This document shows, in pieces, positions 52,110 through 60,489 of a stretch of 64,000 nt of DNA (positions within the stretch are counted from its first letter, which is position 1; the number at the start of each line of letters is the position of its first letter). Source of the stretch: Fabrea salina. Taxonomy: Eukaryota > Ciliophora > Heterotrichea > Heterotrichida > Fabreidae. Both the position numbers and the translations under genes were made by a program. The notes beneath the pieces are model-generated. The model saw nothing but the letters and a program-made list of their open reading frames with translations, did not search any database and was not told the DNA's origin. Where the stretch lies: assembly GCA_022984795.1 (NCBI GenBank), contig JALIHJ010000015.1, positions 248,001 through 312,000 of the forward strand, in the 5' to 3' direction.

Positions 52110-53234
52110 CTACTTCTTCTTCTTGCCTCGCTTTTTCAGTTTTTGTTTTTTGAGTTTTTCGTACTCTTGACGCAACTTGAGTCCTTTCCAGTGTGCCTGG
52201 ATGAACTCAGCTGCTGCGTCTTTTTGTTTAACGTTGTTTTGGTACTTCCTTCTTTTTTCTTCGTCCCGGCGTTGTTCTTCCATCATCCTTTTTCTTTCGA
52301 GTCGGATTTGTCTGATGTGGTCTTCTACCATTTCAAGGGCTTTTTTGTTTTCTTCGAAGGCTTTGGTTTCTCTTTCGAGGTGTTCACTCAGGTCTTCCAT
52401 TTCTTTGTCGTACTCTCGAATTTTGTCTTCGATCTTGGTAGTTTGGGTTTTTTGTTTCTTGGAAACCAAAGAGTCTTCGAGTTCTTTGTTCTTGGCCCTG
52501 AGTTCAGTGATCTCGTTCTTCAAGTTGTCTTCCTCAGTTTCTAGGTCTTTAATTTTCTTTCCAAACTCTTCTATGATTTTGTCGTTCTTTGAAGCCGTCG
52601 TCTTTTCAATTCTGTTTTTTTGTTGTTCAGTGTCTTTCGAAACCTTGTCTATCTCAGCCATCAAGTCTTTAGTTCTTTTTTTCCTGTTTTCTCGCCCTTC
52701 GTCCCTTTGCTTCCTGAGGTTCGTCAACTTTTCAGTCCAAGCAGCTTCTTCTTCCTTTGCTTTCCGCAGAGCCAACGCAACTTCTTCTAGTTGGTTTTCC
52801 CGGGACCTTTCTTCTTCAATGGGCGTCATTAGTTTCTTAAGCATTAGTTTCCTCAGATCGTTCCAGGCCTCTGCTGGTTTGTACTTAATTCCCTTCTTGA
52901 CTTCATTCTTATTGTGCAGCACTTCCCAAGTGCTTCTTTTAAGTTCTTTTGCAACTTCTTTGGCTTCTTCCGAAACGTTGCTTTCTACGTCGTAAAAGTC
53001 CTTAAGTATCTTGTCCGACGCTGGGTTTTCTCTGTCAAAAGCCTCCAAAGCTTCTCGATGTCTAGCTAAGCACTCAGTCACTTCCCTTCCTGCCCTACTT
53101 TCTAGGTCTTCTTTGTCACTTAGTAGTTCTTCCAAGTACTCTAAGTCAAGAATATTCAGCAACTCTACTTTGTCCACAAATTCATCCATAAGTGACAGTA
53201 TGCGTTGACTGTCAACGTGACTTGGACGAGCCAT
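52110..53234 (-). CDS. IQ-motif coiled-coil protein, DRC9/DRC10 (IQCG/IQCD)-like
   Basis: 374 residues. The N-terminus SQRILSLMDEFVDKVELLNIL resembles the start of nexin-dynein regulatory complex subunits. Residues about 140-330 are coiled coil, with an IQ motif (AAAEFIQAHWKGLKLRQEY) at the C-terminus followed by a lysine tail. In cilia such proteins bind calmodulin and sit in the nexin-dynein link. DRC10 is favoured by the tail, but DRC9 is possible. It starts 8 nt from the previous gene and 34 nt from the divergent CEP19 gene. Confidence 0.62.
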   Translation of the reverse strand: MARPSHVDSQRILSLMDEFVDKVELLNILDLEYLEELLSDKEDLESRAGREVTECLARHREALEAFDRENPASDKILKDFYDVESNVSEEAKEVAKELKRSTWEVLHNKNEVKKGIKYKPAEAWNDLRKLMLKKLMTPIEEERSRENQLEEVALALRKAKEEEAAWTEKLTNLRKQRDEGRENRKKRTKDLMAEIDKVSKDTEQQKNRIEKTTASKNDKIIEEFGKKIKDLETEEDNLKNEITELRAKNKELEDSLVSKKQKTQTTKIEDKIREYDKEMEDLSEHLERETKAFEENKKALEMVEDHIRQIRLERKRMMEEQRRDEEKRRKYQNNVKQKDAAAEFIQAHWKGLKLRQEYEKLKKQKLKKRGKKKK

Positions 53235-53268
53235 TTCTATAACTGCTATTCAAACCCAGTCTAGCAAA
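53235..53268. promoter_or_regulatory. 34-nt divergent spacer, DRC-like / CEP19
   Basis: TTCTATAACTGCTATTCAAA begins the spacer. Both neighbours are probable cilium/centrosome genes, so shared regulation is conceivable. Confidence 0.4.
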
Positions 53269-53697
53269 ATGAAATTTGAACCTGAACAAATAGCTGTCAA
53301 GTACAACCCTCCTAAACTTTGCCTGATCTACTCTGACGGCAAAGAGTCTTATTTCCACGAATTTCCCATCCAAAATGAGGACCTCAACTTGTCAAGTGAA
53401 AAAATCTTCGAAAAACTGGATTTGACCCACCCGGGATATTTAAATCAACTAGACAAAGGCCAAATCCTCAAGTTAATCAAGATGATCAAAGACAACTGTT
53501 CAGGGAAGTCCTTTTCCAGTGCAAACAGGCTAAGAAGCATGGTCCAGGGTGCAAGGCGTTTCGAAGACATCAACAAAGAAATTGGAGACATGGACCTTTA
53601 CAGTTCTGGACAAAACTCAGACCAGGAAATTGACTTTGCTGAACTAGACCGCCAAATGATGTCCTCTGGCAGCGAAGACATTGAACTCCAGCTCTGA
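53269..53697 (+). CDS. CEP19: CEP19-like centrosomal protein
   Basis: 142 residues. The beginning, VKYNPPKLCLIYSDGKESYFHEFPI, written here as VKYNPPKLCLIY and the following strand, matches the conserved N-terminal strand pair of CEP19, followed by the family's HPGYLNQLDKGQILKLIKMI helix. The C-terminus is acidic. CEP19 sits on the mother centriole/basal body and recruits RABL2 and IFT-B to start ciliary transport. No domain outside this small family is visible. It is divergent to the DRC-like gene. Confidence 0.78.
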   Translation: MKFEPEQIAVKYNPPKLCLIYSDGKESYFHEFPIQNEDLNLSSEKIFEKLDLTHPGYLNQLDKGQILKLIKMIKDNCSGKSFSSANRLRSMVQGARRFEDINKEIGDMDLYSSGQNSDQEIDFAELDRQMMSSGSEDIELQL

Positions 53698-53722
53698 ATT
53701 AAATTATAGTTAAATTAACACT

Positions 53723-54505
53723 TCAACAAAGTAAACTTCCCCAAGAGTACAACGCGTGTATATCTGTAGAGGAGGGCCGACTTCCAGAGTCTCCAGTTAA
53801 CAAAACCATTTGGTTAAAACACACAGCAACTACACTTTTCGAGTTAAAAGAAATAGTTACACTAGAGGGTTCGTCTCCCTCAACTGCTAGTGTTTCCGCT
53901 GAAAACAACACTAACTGCAGAAAGGCTTGCACTAGTTGAGCAGAAGGCCCTAAAGTTTTTTTCACCAGTTTGGAGTAAGTTTCCTGGACTCGGAATCTTT
54001 TGTGCTTTTTGTTTGTGTGCTTCTCAGGAAATTCAGTGTTGAGTGAACTTGTGGCAGAACTAAAAACTGTAGAATACTCAGGAAAACTCAGGTACATAAA
54101 CTCAGGGTTTTCTAGTCTTTCTAGTAAGTTACTCATTAGCCGGTCTAAACACTCGTCTACAAGTTTCCTGACAAAATTCAAAAAGGGCTTAAAGGAAGGC
54201 TTTTCTTGGAGTTTACTGTAGTACTCAGACTCAAAGGTGCTGAGCATTGACTCACAAAAAGGTTTGGCGTCTTCTAGAGAAACACAGTTTTCTGCAAAAG
54301 TAGTAATCAAGCCCAAAGGCAAGTGGTTTGCTTTTAGTATACAAGTGAGTTGCTTTGCTTCTATAGTTTGGATTTCGAAGTCAGAACACTGCAGCAAGGA
54401 GTAGGCTTCCAAAGCAACTTGCATGGGGTCCTTTTTGGACTTGCAGAAGTCTTTGCTGTGCAGCACTTTTCCACTTTGAGTGTCAAAGAAAACGTACCTC
54501 TCCAT
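53723..54505 (-). CDS. Uncharacterised protein, possible longin-like fold
   Basis: 260 residues from the ATG at 54505, which is 7 nt from the divergent WBP2-like ATG. The N-terminus RYVFFDTQSGKVLHSKDF and later segments (GLITTFAENCVSLEDA) have a beta-hairpin and helix pattern like longin or roadblock domains of trafficking factors, but this is weak. No membrane helix or catalytic motif. Its start side and the short spacer support a real gene. Confidence 0.6.
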   Translation of the reverse strand: MERYVFFDTQSGKVLHSKDFCKSKKDPMQVALEAYSLLQCSDFEIQTIEAKQLTCILKANHLPLGLITTFAENCVSLEDAKPFCESMLSTFESEYYSKLQEKPSFKPFLNFVRKLVDECLDRLMSNLLERLENPEFMYLSFPEYSTVFSSATSSLNTEFPEKHTNKKHKRFRVQETYSKLVKKTLGPSAQLVQAFLQLVLFSAETLAVEGDEPSSVTISFNSKSVVAVCFNQMVLLTGDSGSRPSSTDIHALYSWGSLLC

Positions 54506-54512
54506 TATAAAA
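54506..54512. promoter_or_regulatory. 7-nt bidirectional spacer TATAAAA
   Basis: The complete distance between the ATG of the longin-like gene (minus) and that of the WBP2-like gene (plus). It is a perfect TATA-box type string. Confidence 0.65.
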
Positions 54513-55214
54513 ATGGCTTTAAACCCACCTGTGCTTCCCCAAGGAATTCCAGCCCCCGTGTCTGGAGAATACATGGTGCTTTGCAGAAACGACATCGACG
54601 CAGAAATTAAACTTGAAGACGGAAGCAAGTACAAAGGAAAAGGTGACCTCTACCTCACTACTGCCAGAATGGTCTTTGTCAAGCGAAAAAAAGGCAACAT
54701 GGACAGCTTCGATGTCCCTTTAGCTTTAATGACTCATGAACAGTTCAAACAACCTATTTTTGGAGCTAACTACATCACTGGTAAAGTCGAACCTTTGTAT
54801 GGACTCATTCCTTGCCCGGGTGTGTTCAAGTTTGCTTTTATGTCAGGAGGAACTGGTACTTTCGTCCCTCTGTTTTACAACATTGTCCAGCAAATCAGAA
54901 GCAGACGAGAACGTCGTCTCGCCGGACCTGACCCTAACTTCATAAATGCAGTTGCTCAAGGACAACTTAGAAATGTTGCTTACGTTGATCCCAACGACCC
55001 CACTACTATTTTTGTGCAGCAACCCCAACAGTCCCAACCTGCTCAACAACCAGTAAACTACTATTTTCCTCAAGGTCCTCCTCAGTACCAACAGCCTCCT
55101 CAGTACCAGCAACCACATCAGTACCAACAGCCACCTCAGTACCAGCAACCCCCTCAGTACCAACAGCCTCCTCAGTACCAGCAACCCCCTCAACATTACA
55201 ACCCACCTAGATAA
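54513..55214 (+). CDS. WBP2-like GRAM-domain protein with PPQY repeats
   Basis: 233 residues. The N-terminal GRAM/PH-like domain matches WBP2: MALNPPVLPQGIP, GKGDLYLTTARMVFVKRKKG, PLALMTHEQFKQPIFGANYITG, KFAFMSGGTGTF. The C-terminus is Gln/Pro-rich with seven PPQY or PHQY units of 18 bp. PPxY binds WW domains, so this is a multivalent WW ligand. In animals WBP2 binds YAP and NEDD4-family proteins. The GRAM core is well conserved; the repeats are the organism-specific part. Confidence 0.86.
   Translation: MALNPPVLPQGIPAPVSGEYMVLCRNDIDAEIKLEDGSKYKGKGDLYLTTARMVFVKRKKGNMDSFDVPLALMTHEQFKQPIFGANYITGKVEPLYGLIPCPGVFKFAFMSGGTGTFVPLFYNIVQQIRSRRERRLAGPDPNFINAVAQGQLRNVAYVDPNDPTTIFVQQPQQSQPAQQPVNYYFPQGPPQYQQPPQYQQPHQYQQPPQYQQPPQYQQPPQYQQPPQHYNPPR
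55080..55190. repeat. 18-bp tandem repeat coding QYQQPP
   Basis: About seven units of CAGTACCAACAGCCTCCT type encode PPQY/PHQY motifs. Slight variation (ccacat) makes one unit PHQY. Confidence 0.85.
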
Positions 55215-55236
55215 CTGTAAATATCTTAAATATTAG

Positions 55237-55893
55237 TTAACATTCAGAAAAGTCGGGAGAGCAAATCGACATTGCCAAAAGAAGAACTAAAATTAAAACC
55301 ACAAAGCCACAAACCAAATACATCTTGATGTTTTGCCACCACATCCTCCGCCTTACTTGTTTGGCCCTTCGCTTCATAGATATTGCTTGTTCACTCATGA
55401 TTTCAGTTTTCTTCACAAGCAACTCGACTTTTTCGCCCCTAGCCAGAACTTTGTCTATGTTTTCAACCATGATGTTTTTGACTTGGTCTACACTGGACTT
55501 CAACTTCTGCAACTTGTCTATGTCTGGGTTCGAACTAAAGTAGTTCATTCGGTTTTTGATCACTTCACTGAATTCTGAATTCACTCCAAAAGCAATCACA
55601 GTGTTCACTACTTCCCCGTACCTAGTCATGAAGTTGCTCTGCATGTCTTCCAAAAACATAAAGCAAACTCTCCTCGGAAATTCAACTTCTGCCAAGCACA
55701 TAAAAACTAGTCCATCCCTAGAACTATAGTGGAAGCAGTAACTATCGTTGTAAGTGTAGGAGTACTTCCCATTCCTAGGCAGTTTAGGCAACAAATTACG
55801 TGTAATCTGGGGAAAGTTCCCCTGGGCTTTAGAGTACTCAGAAAGCACTATATCGGGGTCTCTAACTACCAAAGCGTATATTATTTGTGCCAT
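55237..55893 (-). CDS. VAMP7-like R-SNARE with longin domain
   Basis: 218 residues. A longin domain (about 1-115: MAQIIYALVVRDPDIVLSEY... through FLEDMQSNFMTRYG) precedes an R-SNARE motif (VDQVKNIMVENIDKVLARGEK, written in parts, with the zero-layer Arg in LARGEK) and a C-terminal membrane anchor (MYLVCGFVVLILVLLLAMSI). VAMP7 proteins drive fusion of late endosomal and lysosomal vesicles. Three bases separate its ATG from the upstream helicase stop. Confidence 0.88.
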   Translation of the reverse strand: MAQIIYALVVRDPDIVLSEYSKAQGNFPQITRNLLPKLPRNGKYSYTYNDSYCFHYSSRDGLVFMCLAEVEFPRRVCFMFLEDMQSNFMTRYGEVVNTVIAFGVNSEFSEVIKNRMNYFSSNPDIDKLQKLKSSVDQVKNIMVENIDKVLARGEKVELLVKKTEIMSEQAISMKRRAKQVRRRMWWQNIKMYLVCGFVVLILVLLLAMSICSPDFSEC

Positions 55894-55896
55894 TTA

Positions 55897-58800
55897 TTAA
55901 AACCCTTCTTTCAAAAACTTGCTGACTTTTGCAGCGTGTTCATTGCTGATTATCACGTGGTTGTAAAACTCCTTCCGGGTGCTAAACTCAACTTTGCAGA
56001 TATCGCACTTCAGGTCTATTTCAATCTGGTTTGACTTAGTGTCTTCGCAAAACTGGTAAAAGTCTTCAATTCCGTTCGCCCACAACTCAGGACTCCAGTC
56101 AAGCTCCTTCAGGTCAGGCGTTAAAAGCTTCAAAGGCGACCTTTCGTCCACTAGAAACTTCCCTTCGTGCTTCCACCCAATCAAGTGGCCTTCGACACAA
56201 ACTCCCCAGGTTTCTAGATCTGAGGCATCGTAAGGGAAATTTTGCACAAACTCGCTGTTTTCTTGTTCCTCGTTTAGTTCTGAAATATGGAACACAGAAC
56301 CAAATATTCCTGTAAGCCAAAATATTCCGTGAGTAGGGCTGATTTCTTGAGGCCTAGCGTTGTGGTAAACACATATAACGTTTTGGCACTCAGAACAAAC
56401 CAATCGGGGCTCAGATATTTTTGTAGCTTTGGCTTTGTTGTTGATGGACGCTACCAAGTCTTGTTTCTTCTGGATGATCTTTTTCCTTTGAACTTCAATT
56501 TGTGCCAGCCCCTCTAGAGTCCAGTACCTAACGTCGTCGTAAATCCCTTCCAGTCTAGGAACAGGCCTTAAGTACATTTCCAAGTCCTTGTTGTTGAAGT
56601 CTTTTTTATGCAAAAACAAACACTCTTCAGGCACTTCCTCCCTTACAAGGTCTTCCCACTCCTCGTCAATGTAAGCAACTCTTTCTCTCTGAATCAAGTC
56701 CAAAACCTTGTCCCTGATTTTGCCCACGTCCCTTACGTCTAGAGACCCACCTTGCATCAAGGCTTCTGAAATTTCGCACCTCACTTCATTTATGTCGTTG
56801 ACGTCCTTTCCACTGAAAGTGTGTGTGAACTTAAACTCTGAGTCGCCAACCTTAAAACCTCCGTAGCGGTTTTTGTGTCTCAGGTAAGTTACACTTTTAG
56901 TGAACAACAAAGTCAGAATGTGTGGTAGCAGGGGAATAGGAGGCAGCAAAGTTACTTGGCTTGCAAAGAGTCTGTTTCTTCTTTCTAAAATGTCACAACA
57001 CACAGCCATGTGCAACCTTTCTTTGGAAGCCTCAGTTTCAATTGCCACTTTACAAACTGAGGAGTCTTCAATTATCACTGACAACTCTGAAATGTAGTCT
57101 GAAAAGGACAAACAAAAAAGGTACTCTGGACGCTGCAAACAAGCTGCTTCATCCCTCTCACTTAACTTCAACACAAGTCCTTCTCTAGGTCCTTTCTTGA
57201 CTGCTGAACTCGTCAACCTCGAGTCAGCTTTCCAAGTTTCAATTAGTTTCCCTTTATTGTCCCTTATGTTTTGTTTGATCACCATCCAGTCTCCGCATCT
57301 GTACCTTTGGGCGTAACTTCCTAGCCAGAGACACATTTGGATAGGACGAGGCCATCCTTCTTCTCCAAACTTAATCATAGCTATTCGGTCCTTTGTTTCT
57401 ACTTCTATTTGGTTGGTTTTGCTTTTCTGTTTGACCATTTCTGCTAAGTCATTTGCTTCCACAAAGTCAGGCAACTCATTCACCCTAACAGTCCTCACGC
57501 ACTCAGCCCCCATTATCTGCTGCATTCTTCTTCTAGAAACTTCGTCTTGAATTGAGTAGTGTGAGATCAAGTACTTTCCACTAAAGGCTGCAGCCAAAAC
57601 TACTTTCAGTGTCATCAAGTGGTTGCTTTCAGAGTTGCTCTTAACTCTCAGGTGCTCCTTTGAAATGCCCAGCATCAGCATCCTCCGTTTTAGTTCCATA
57701 AAAGTCACAAAAACCTCCCTTAGGATGTTAGGGTCTAAGTAGTAGTTCATGCACCAAATTCGTTCTTCCCTTGACACTTTTGGCTTTTTAATGTTTGACT
57801 TCAAGTCAAAATTACTTTTGAAAGCCTGGCCCCACTCTTGGTACCAAAACTTGTAGCCCCGCATGAAGGTTATGGGGTCACTGTACACTAAGTTGTCGAA
57901 TTGCAGTTTACTGGCATATCTTTCAGACTCTCTTTGTGCAAACTTAAAACTGGAATTTGCCCCTGAAACGAATATAGGTTTGTCTTGAGAAATGCAAGCT
58001 GCAATGATCAAAGAGTCCTCTAGCGCTCCAAAAACATACCCAAACAAGCATATCCTTGATATTTTGATCTGACAAGGCATGTCAGCGTAGACTCTACCTA
58101 GCCAAGTAAGGTTGCCTTCTAAAGTAAGAGCCCCCATTTGAGTCAAGTACTGAGTTGCTAGTTTGATGTCCTCTATGGAAGGTGGTTGGATTGCTCTGCC
58201 TAAAACAGCTTGAGGTTCTCCTAAGTTGAGTTGCTTGACTTTAAGCACTAGTCTTTCAAGGGGACATCTCTGGATTTCTGGAGTTGAAAAGTTGGGAAGT
58301 TCTTTGTAGAAGCCCCTAGGAATCAACTTGAAGCAAATCCCGTCTGAAACACGGCCTGCTCTTCCTTTGCGTTGCTCCAAAACAGCCTTGCTAGCCCACT
58401 CCATCTGCAGTACTTCGCTCATGGTTCTGGGGTTGTATTTGATTTCTTTAGTCAAGCCAAAGTCAATGATGTACTTAACGTCTGGCAAAGTAATTGAAGA
58501 CTCTGCAATGTTGGTGGAAATGATAACTCTCCTTTTGCCCTGGGGTTTGTTGAAGATGGCTGTGTGGGTTTCTTCAGGTATGGAGGAGTGGAGTCGGCAA
58601 ATCTCAATTTCTTCAGAGTACTCAGGCATAATTTCTTGTTCCAGAGTGTCTGCCATCTTGTTGATTTCGTGGATTCCAGGCAAAAATATCAAAAAGGTCT
58701 GAGGTTCTACTTCTTGGCTGAACTTCTTAACCAAGTGCTGCGACTTTATTATGTAACCTGCTATTTTGTACAGACTGGGCTGAATCCCAACTAGGTCCTC

Positions 58801-59607
58801 TCTGTAGTAAATGGCCAGTTCATCAGTTTCTATTGCTGTCAAAGTAAACGACTCAGAAACCAAATTCAGAATCTCGTGCAAAAAGTAGTCTTTCACAGGA
58901 AAGTTTTTGGCTCCTGCTTGGATTATGGGAGCAGGGTCTTCAATTACTGAACAATACGACTCTGAAGTCTCAGCTATTTTAGGCTGCGACTGAGTTTTGG
59001 ATCCCCACGTTTCGTCGCTGTTTTTTTTGTTCCAACCAGACTCAAACACTCTTTTAATCTCGCTGTCTGCAAAGTAGTTAGCAAAAATACTGGCTTCAAT
59101 GGTTGCTGACATCAGAATGAGCTTAGCTTGATTGTTCAGCAGCATGTGTTTCAGAATCACAAGCAGAAACTCAGTTTCCACACTGCGTTCATGGACCTCG
59201 TCAACAATTACGTGGCTCCACTTTATCTCCTGTGATCCCACAAGTTCCTGAATAAGCATTCCAGTGGTCATAAACACGATCTTAGAGTCCTTTGAGTACA
59301 CACTTTCCCCCTTAATGTGGTAACCCACAATATCCCCCAGTTTGCTGTTCAGTTCCCTCGCAACTTGAGTAGCTACGCCCACTGCTGCTATTCTCCGAGG
59401 CTGAGCAACTGCAATCCTTTGTGCTGTTCCTGTTTGGATTAGGAATTGCGGAACCTGGGTAGTTTTGCCGCACCCGGTATCACCCTGCACTATAACTACT
59501 TGGTTAGTTAGCACAGATCTTGTTATTTCTCCTCTTCTGTCGTGAATCGGTAAGGTCCTTTTCTCTTCCAGTTTTCTTTTTTTGGAGGGCGCGTTCCCAA
59601 ATTCCAT
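55897..59607 (-). CDS. DExH-box RNA helicase with C2H2 finger
   Basis: 1,236 residues. Helicase motifs are complete: GDTGCGKTTQ (I), DEVHER (II), MSATIEA (III), FLPGIHEI (IV region), STNIAESSITLP (V) and QRKGRAGR (VI). HA2/OB-type regions follow. A C2H2-like finger lies near the C-terminus (CDICKVEFSTRKEFYNHVIISNEH as C..C..H..H). DEVHER and the total length recall TDRD9-like or YTHDC2/DHX proteins, but no Tudor or R3H domain is obvious. Such enzymes unwind RNA in small-RNA pathways, splicing or decay; the substrate is open. Confidence 0.88.
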   Translation of the reverse strand: MEFGNAPSKKRKLEEKRTLPIHDRRGEITRSVLTNQVVIVQGDTGCGKTTQVPQFLIQTGTAQRIAVAQPRRIAAVGVATQVARELNSKLGDIVGYHIKGESVYSKDSKIVFMTTGMLIQELVGSQEIKWSHVIVDEVHERSVETEFLLVILKHMLLNNQAKLILMSATIEASIFANYFADSEIKRVFESGWNKKNSDETWGSKTQSQPKIAETSESYCSVIEDPAPIIQAGAKNFPVKDYFLHEILNLVSESFTLTAIETDELAIYYREDLVGIQPSLYKIAGYIIKSQHLVKKFSQEVEPQTFLIFLPGIHEINKMADTLEQEIMPEYSEEIEICRLHSSIPEETHTAIFNKPQGKRRVIISTNIAESSITLPDVKYIIDFGLTKEIKYNPRTMSEVLQMEWASKAVLEQRKGRAGRVSDGICFKLIPRGFYKELPNFSTPEIQRCPLERLVLKVKQLNLGEPQAVLGRAIQPPSIEDIKLATQYLTQMGALTLEGNLTWLGRVYADMPCQIKISRICLFGYVFGALEDSLIIAACISQDKPIFVSGANSSFKFAQRESERYASKLQFDNLVYSDPITFMRGYKFWYQEWGQAFKSNFDLKSNIKKPKVSREERIWCMNYYLDPNILREVFVTFMELKRRMLMLGISKEHLRVKSNSESNHLMTLKVVLAAAFSGKYLISHYSIQDEVSRRRMQQIMGAECVRTVRVNELPDFVEANDLAEMVKQKSKTNQIEVETKDRIAMIKFGEEGWPRPIQMCLWLGSYAQRYRCGDWMVIKQNIRDNKGKLIETWKADSRLTSSAVKKGPREGLVLKLSERDEAACLQRPEYLFCLSFSDYISELSVIIEDSSVCKVAIETEASKERLHMAVCCDILERRNRLFASQVTLLPPIPLLPHILTLLFTKSVTYLRHKNRYGGFKVGDSEFKFTHTFSGKDVNDINEVRCEISEALMQGGSLDVRDVGKIRDKVLDLIQRERVAYIDEEWEDLVREEVPEECLFLHKKDFNNKDLEMYLRPVPRLEGIYDDVRYWTLEGLAQIEVQRKKIIQKKQDLVASINNKAKATKISEPRLVCSECQNVICVYHNARPQEISPTHGIFWLTGIFGSVFHISELNEEQENSEFVQNFPYDASDLETWGVCVEGHLIGWKHEGKFLVDERSPLKLLTPDLKELDWSPELWANGIEDFYQFCEDTKSNQIEIDLKCDICKVEFSTRKEFYNHVIISNEHAAKVSKFLKEGF

Positions 59608-59614
59608 ATTAAGT

Positions 59615-60469
59615 TTACTTACGCATAAGTTGGTCTGGGTTGGGGCAAAGTCTACCTAGAGAAATGGAAGTGTGCATGTCTGGTGACAAGGGCTTTTGGT
59701 AGTTCTGGAAGTGAGTAGTGAAGGTTTGCTGGTAGTGACTCACGTGAGGGTTCGAGGGCGAAACTACCCACTTCCCAATCTGGCCACTGCCCTTTATCAA
59801 GGCCTGTTTGCGTTTCATCAAGTCTTCTTTCGTCAAAACTGAGGCTTTGGCGTTTCTGTCTGCTGTTGGAGTTGTTTGTGGTCTTATCCAGGGCCTGTTA
59901 GCACTCGAGGACCTAATCCCCATAACGGCACTGTTTAGGTGGTCGGTTCTTTGGGACTTGTAGTTCTTAGAAGGGTCTTTCCAGTTGAAGGCATTGGCAT
60001 TCTCTGTAGCAGCCTTTGATTTTCGGAGTATCGCGCTTAAGGAACGCAAACATCCAAGGATTAGTTCCTGGTAGTTCTTGGAGTCTTTGAGGTCCAGCCA
60101 GTTCTGGATAAACATAACAGTCACTTTGGTCAGTACCCAACTGCACTCCAAGTCGGCAAGTTTTTTGTAGTCGAAAATGATTGTTTGAATGCTTTGAGCT
60201 CTTGGACCTGAAAATGAACTTTCGTAAGTAGACATTAGTTGTCTTTTCCTTAACTCAGAAGCAGCTGACTTTATTCCACGGGCTGAGTTGCGGGTTTCAT
60301 CGCCTTCGTTTCTAAATCGCTTTTTCCCTTTGTGCCTGTAAATTGCTCCAATGAGTTTAAGGCCCTTTTTTTCGTCCTTATTTGCTGCCTTCAGCCAGTC
60401 CTCAGCTCCGCTCTTGACTTCTTCCACAAGCACCAAATTCAAAATGTCTTTAAGGCTGTTATCTCCCAT
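59615..60469 (-). CDS. Uncharacterised protein, helical core with basic disordered parts
   Basis: 284 residues. Residues about 1-60 are helical and charged; residues about 100-160 form a helical core (LECSWVLTKVTVMFIQNWL, YQELILGCLRSLSAIL). The rest is Ser/Lys/Pro-rich. No family recognised. It begins 20 nt from the divergent carboxypeptidase and ends 8 nt before the helicase ATG. Confidence 0.6.
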   Translation of the reverse strand: MGDNSLKDILNLVLVEEVKSGAEDWLKAANKDEKKGLKLIGAIYRHKGKKRFRNEGDETRNSARGIKSAASELRKRQLMSTYESSFSGPRAQSIQTIIFDYKKLADLECSWVLTKVTVMFIQNWLDLKDSKNYQELILGCLRSLSAILRKSKAATENANAFNWKDPSKNYKSQRTDHLNSAVMGIRSSSANRPWIRPQTTPTADRNAKASVLTKEDLMKRKQALIKGSGQIGKWVVSPSNPHVSHYQQTFTTHFQNYQKPLSPDMHTSISLGRLCPNPDQLMRK

Positions 60470-60489
60470 TTTATATTCATCAGATTAAC
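60470..60489. promoter_or_regulatory. 20-nt divergent spacer
   Basis: TTTATATTCATCAGATTAAC separates a hypothetical gene and the carboxypeptidase gene. Contains TATATT. Confidence 0.5.

Noticed and set aside
52143-52995. Two overlapping long plus-strand frames (133 and 272 codons, Phe/Ser/Leu-rich)
   Set aside because: They are antisense to the Lys/Glu-rich coiled coil of the DRC-like gene, whose codons read back as Phe, Leu and Ser without stops.
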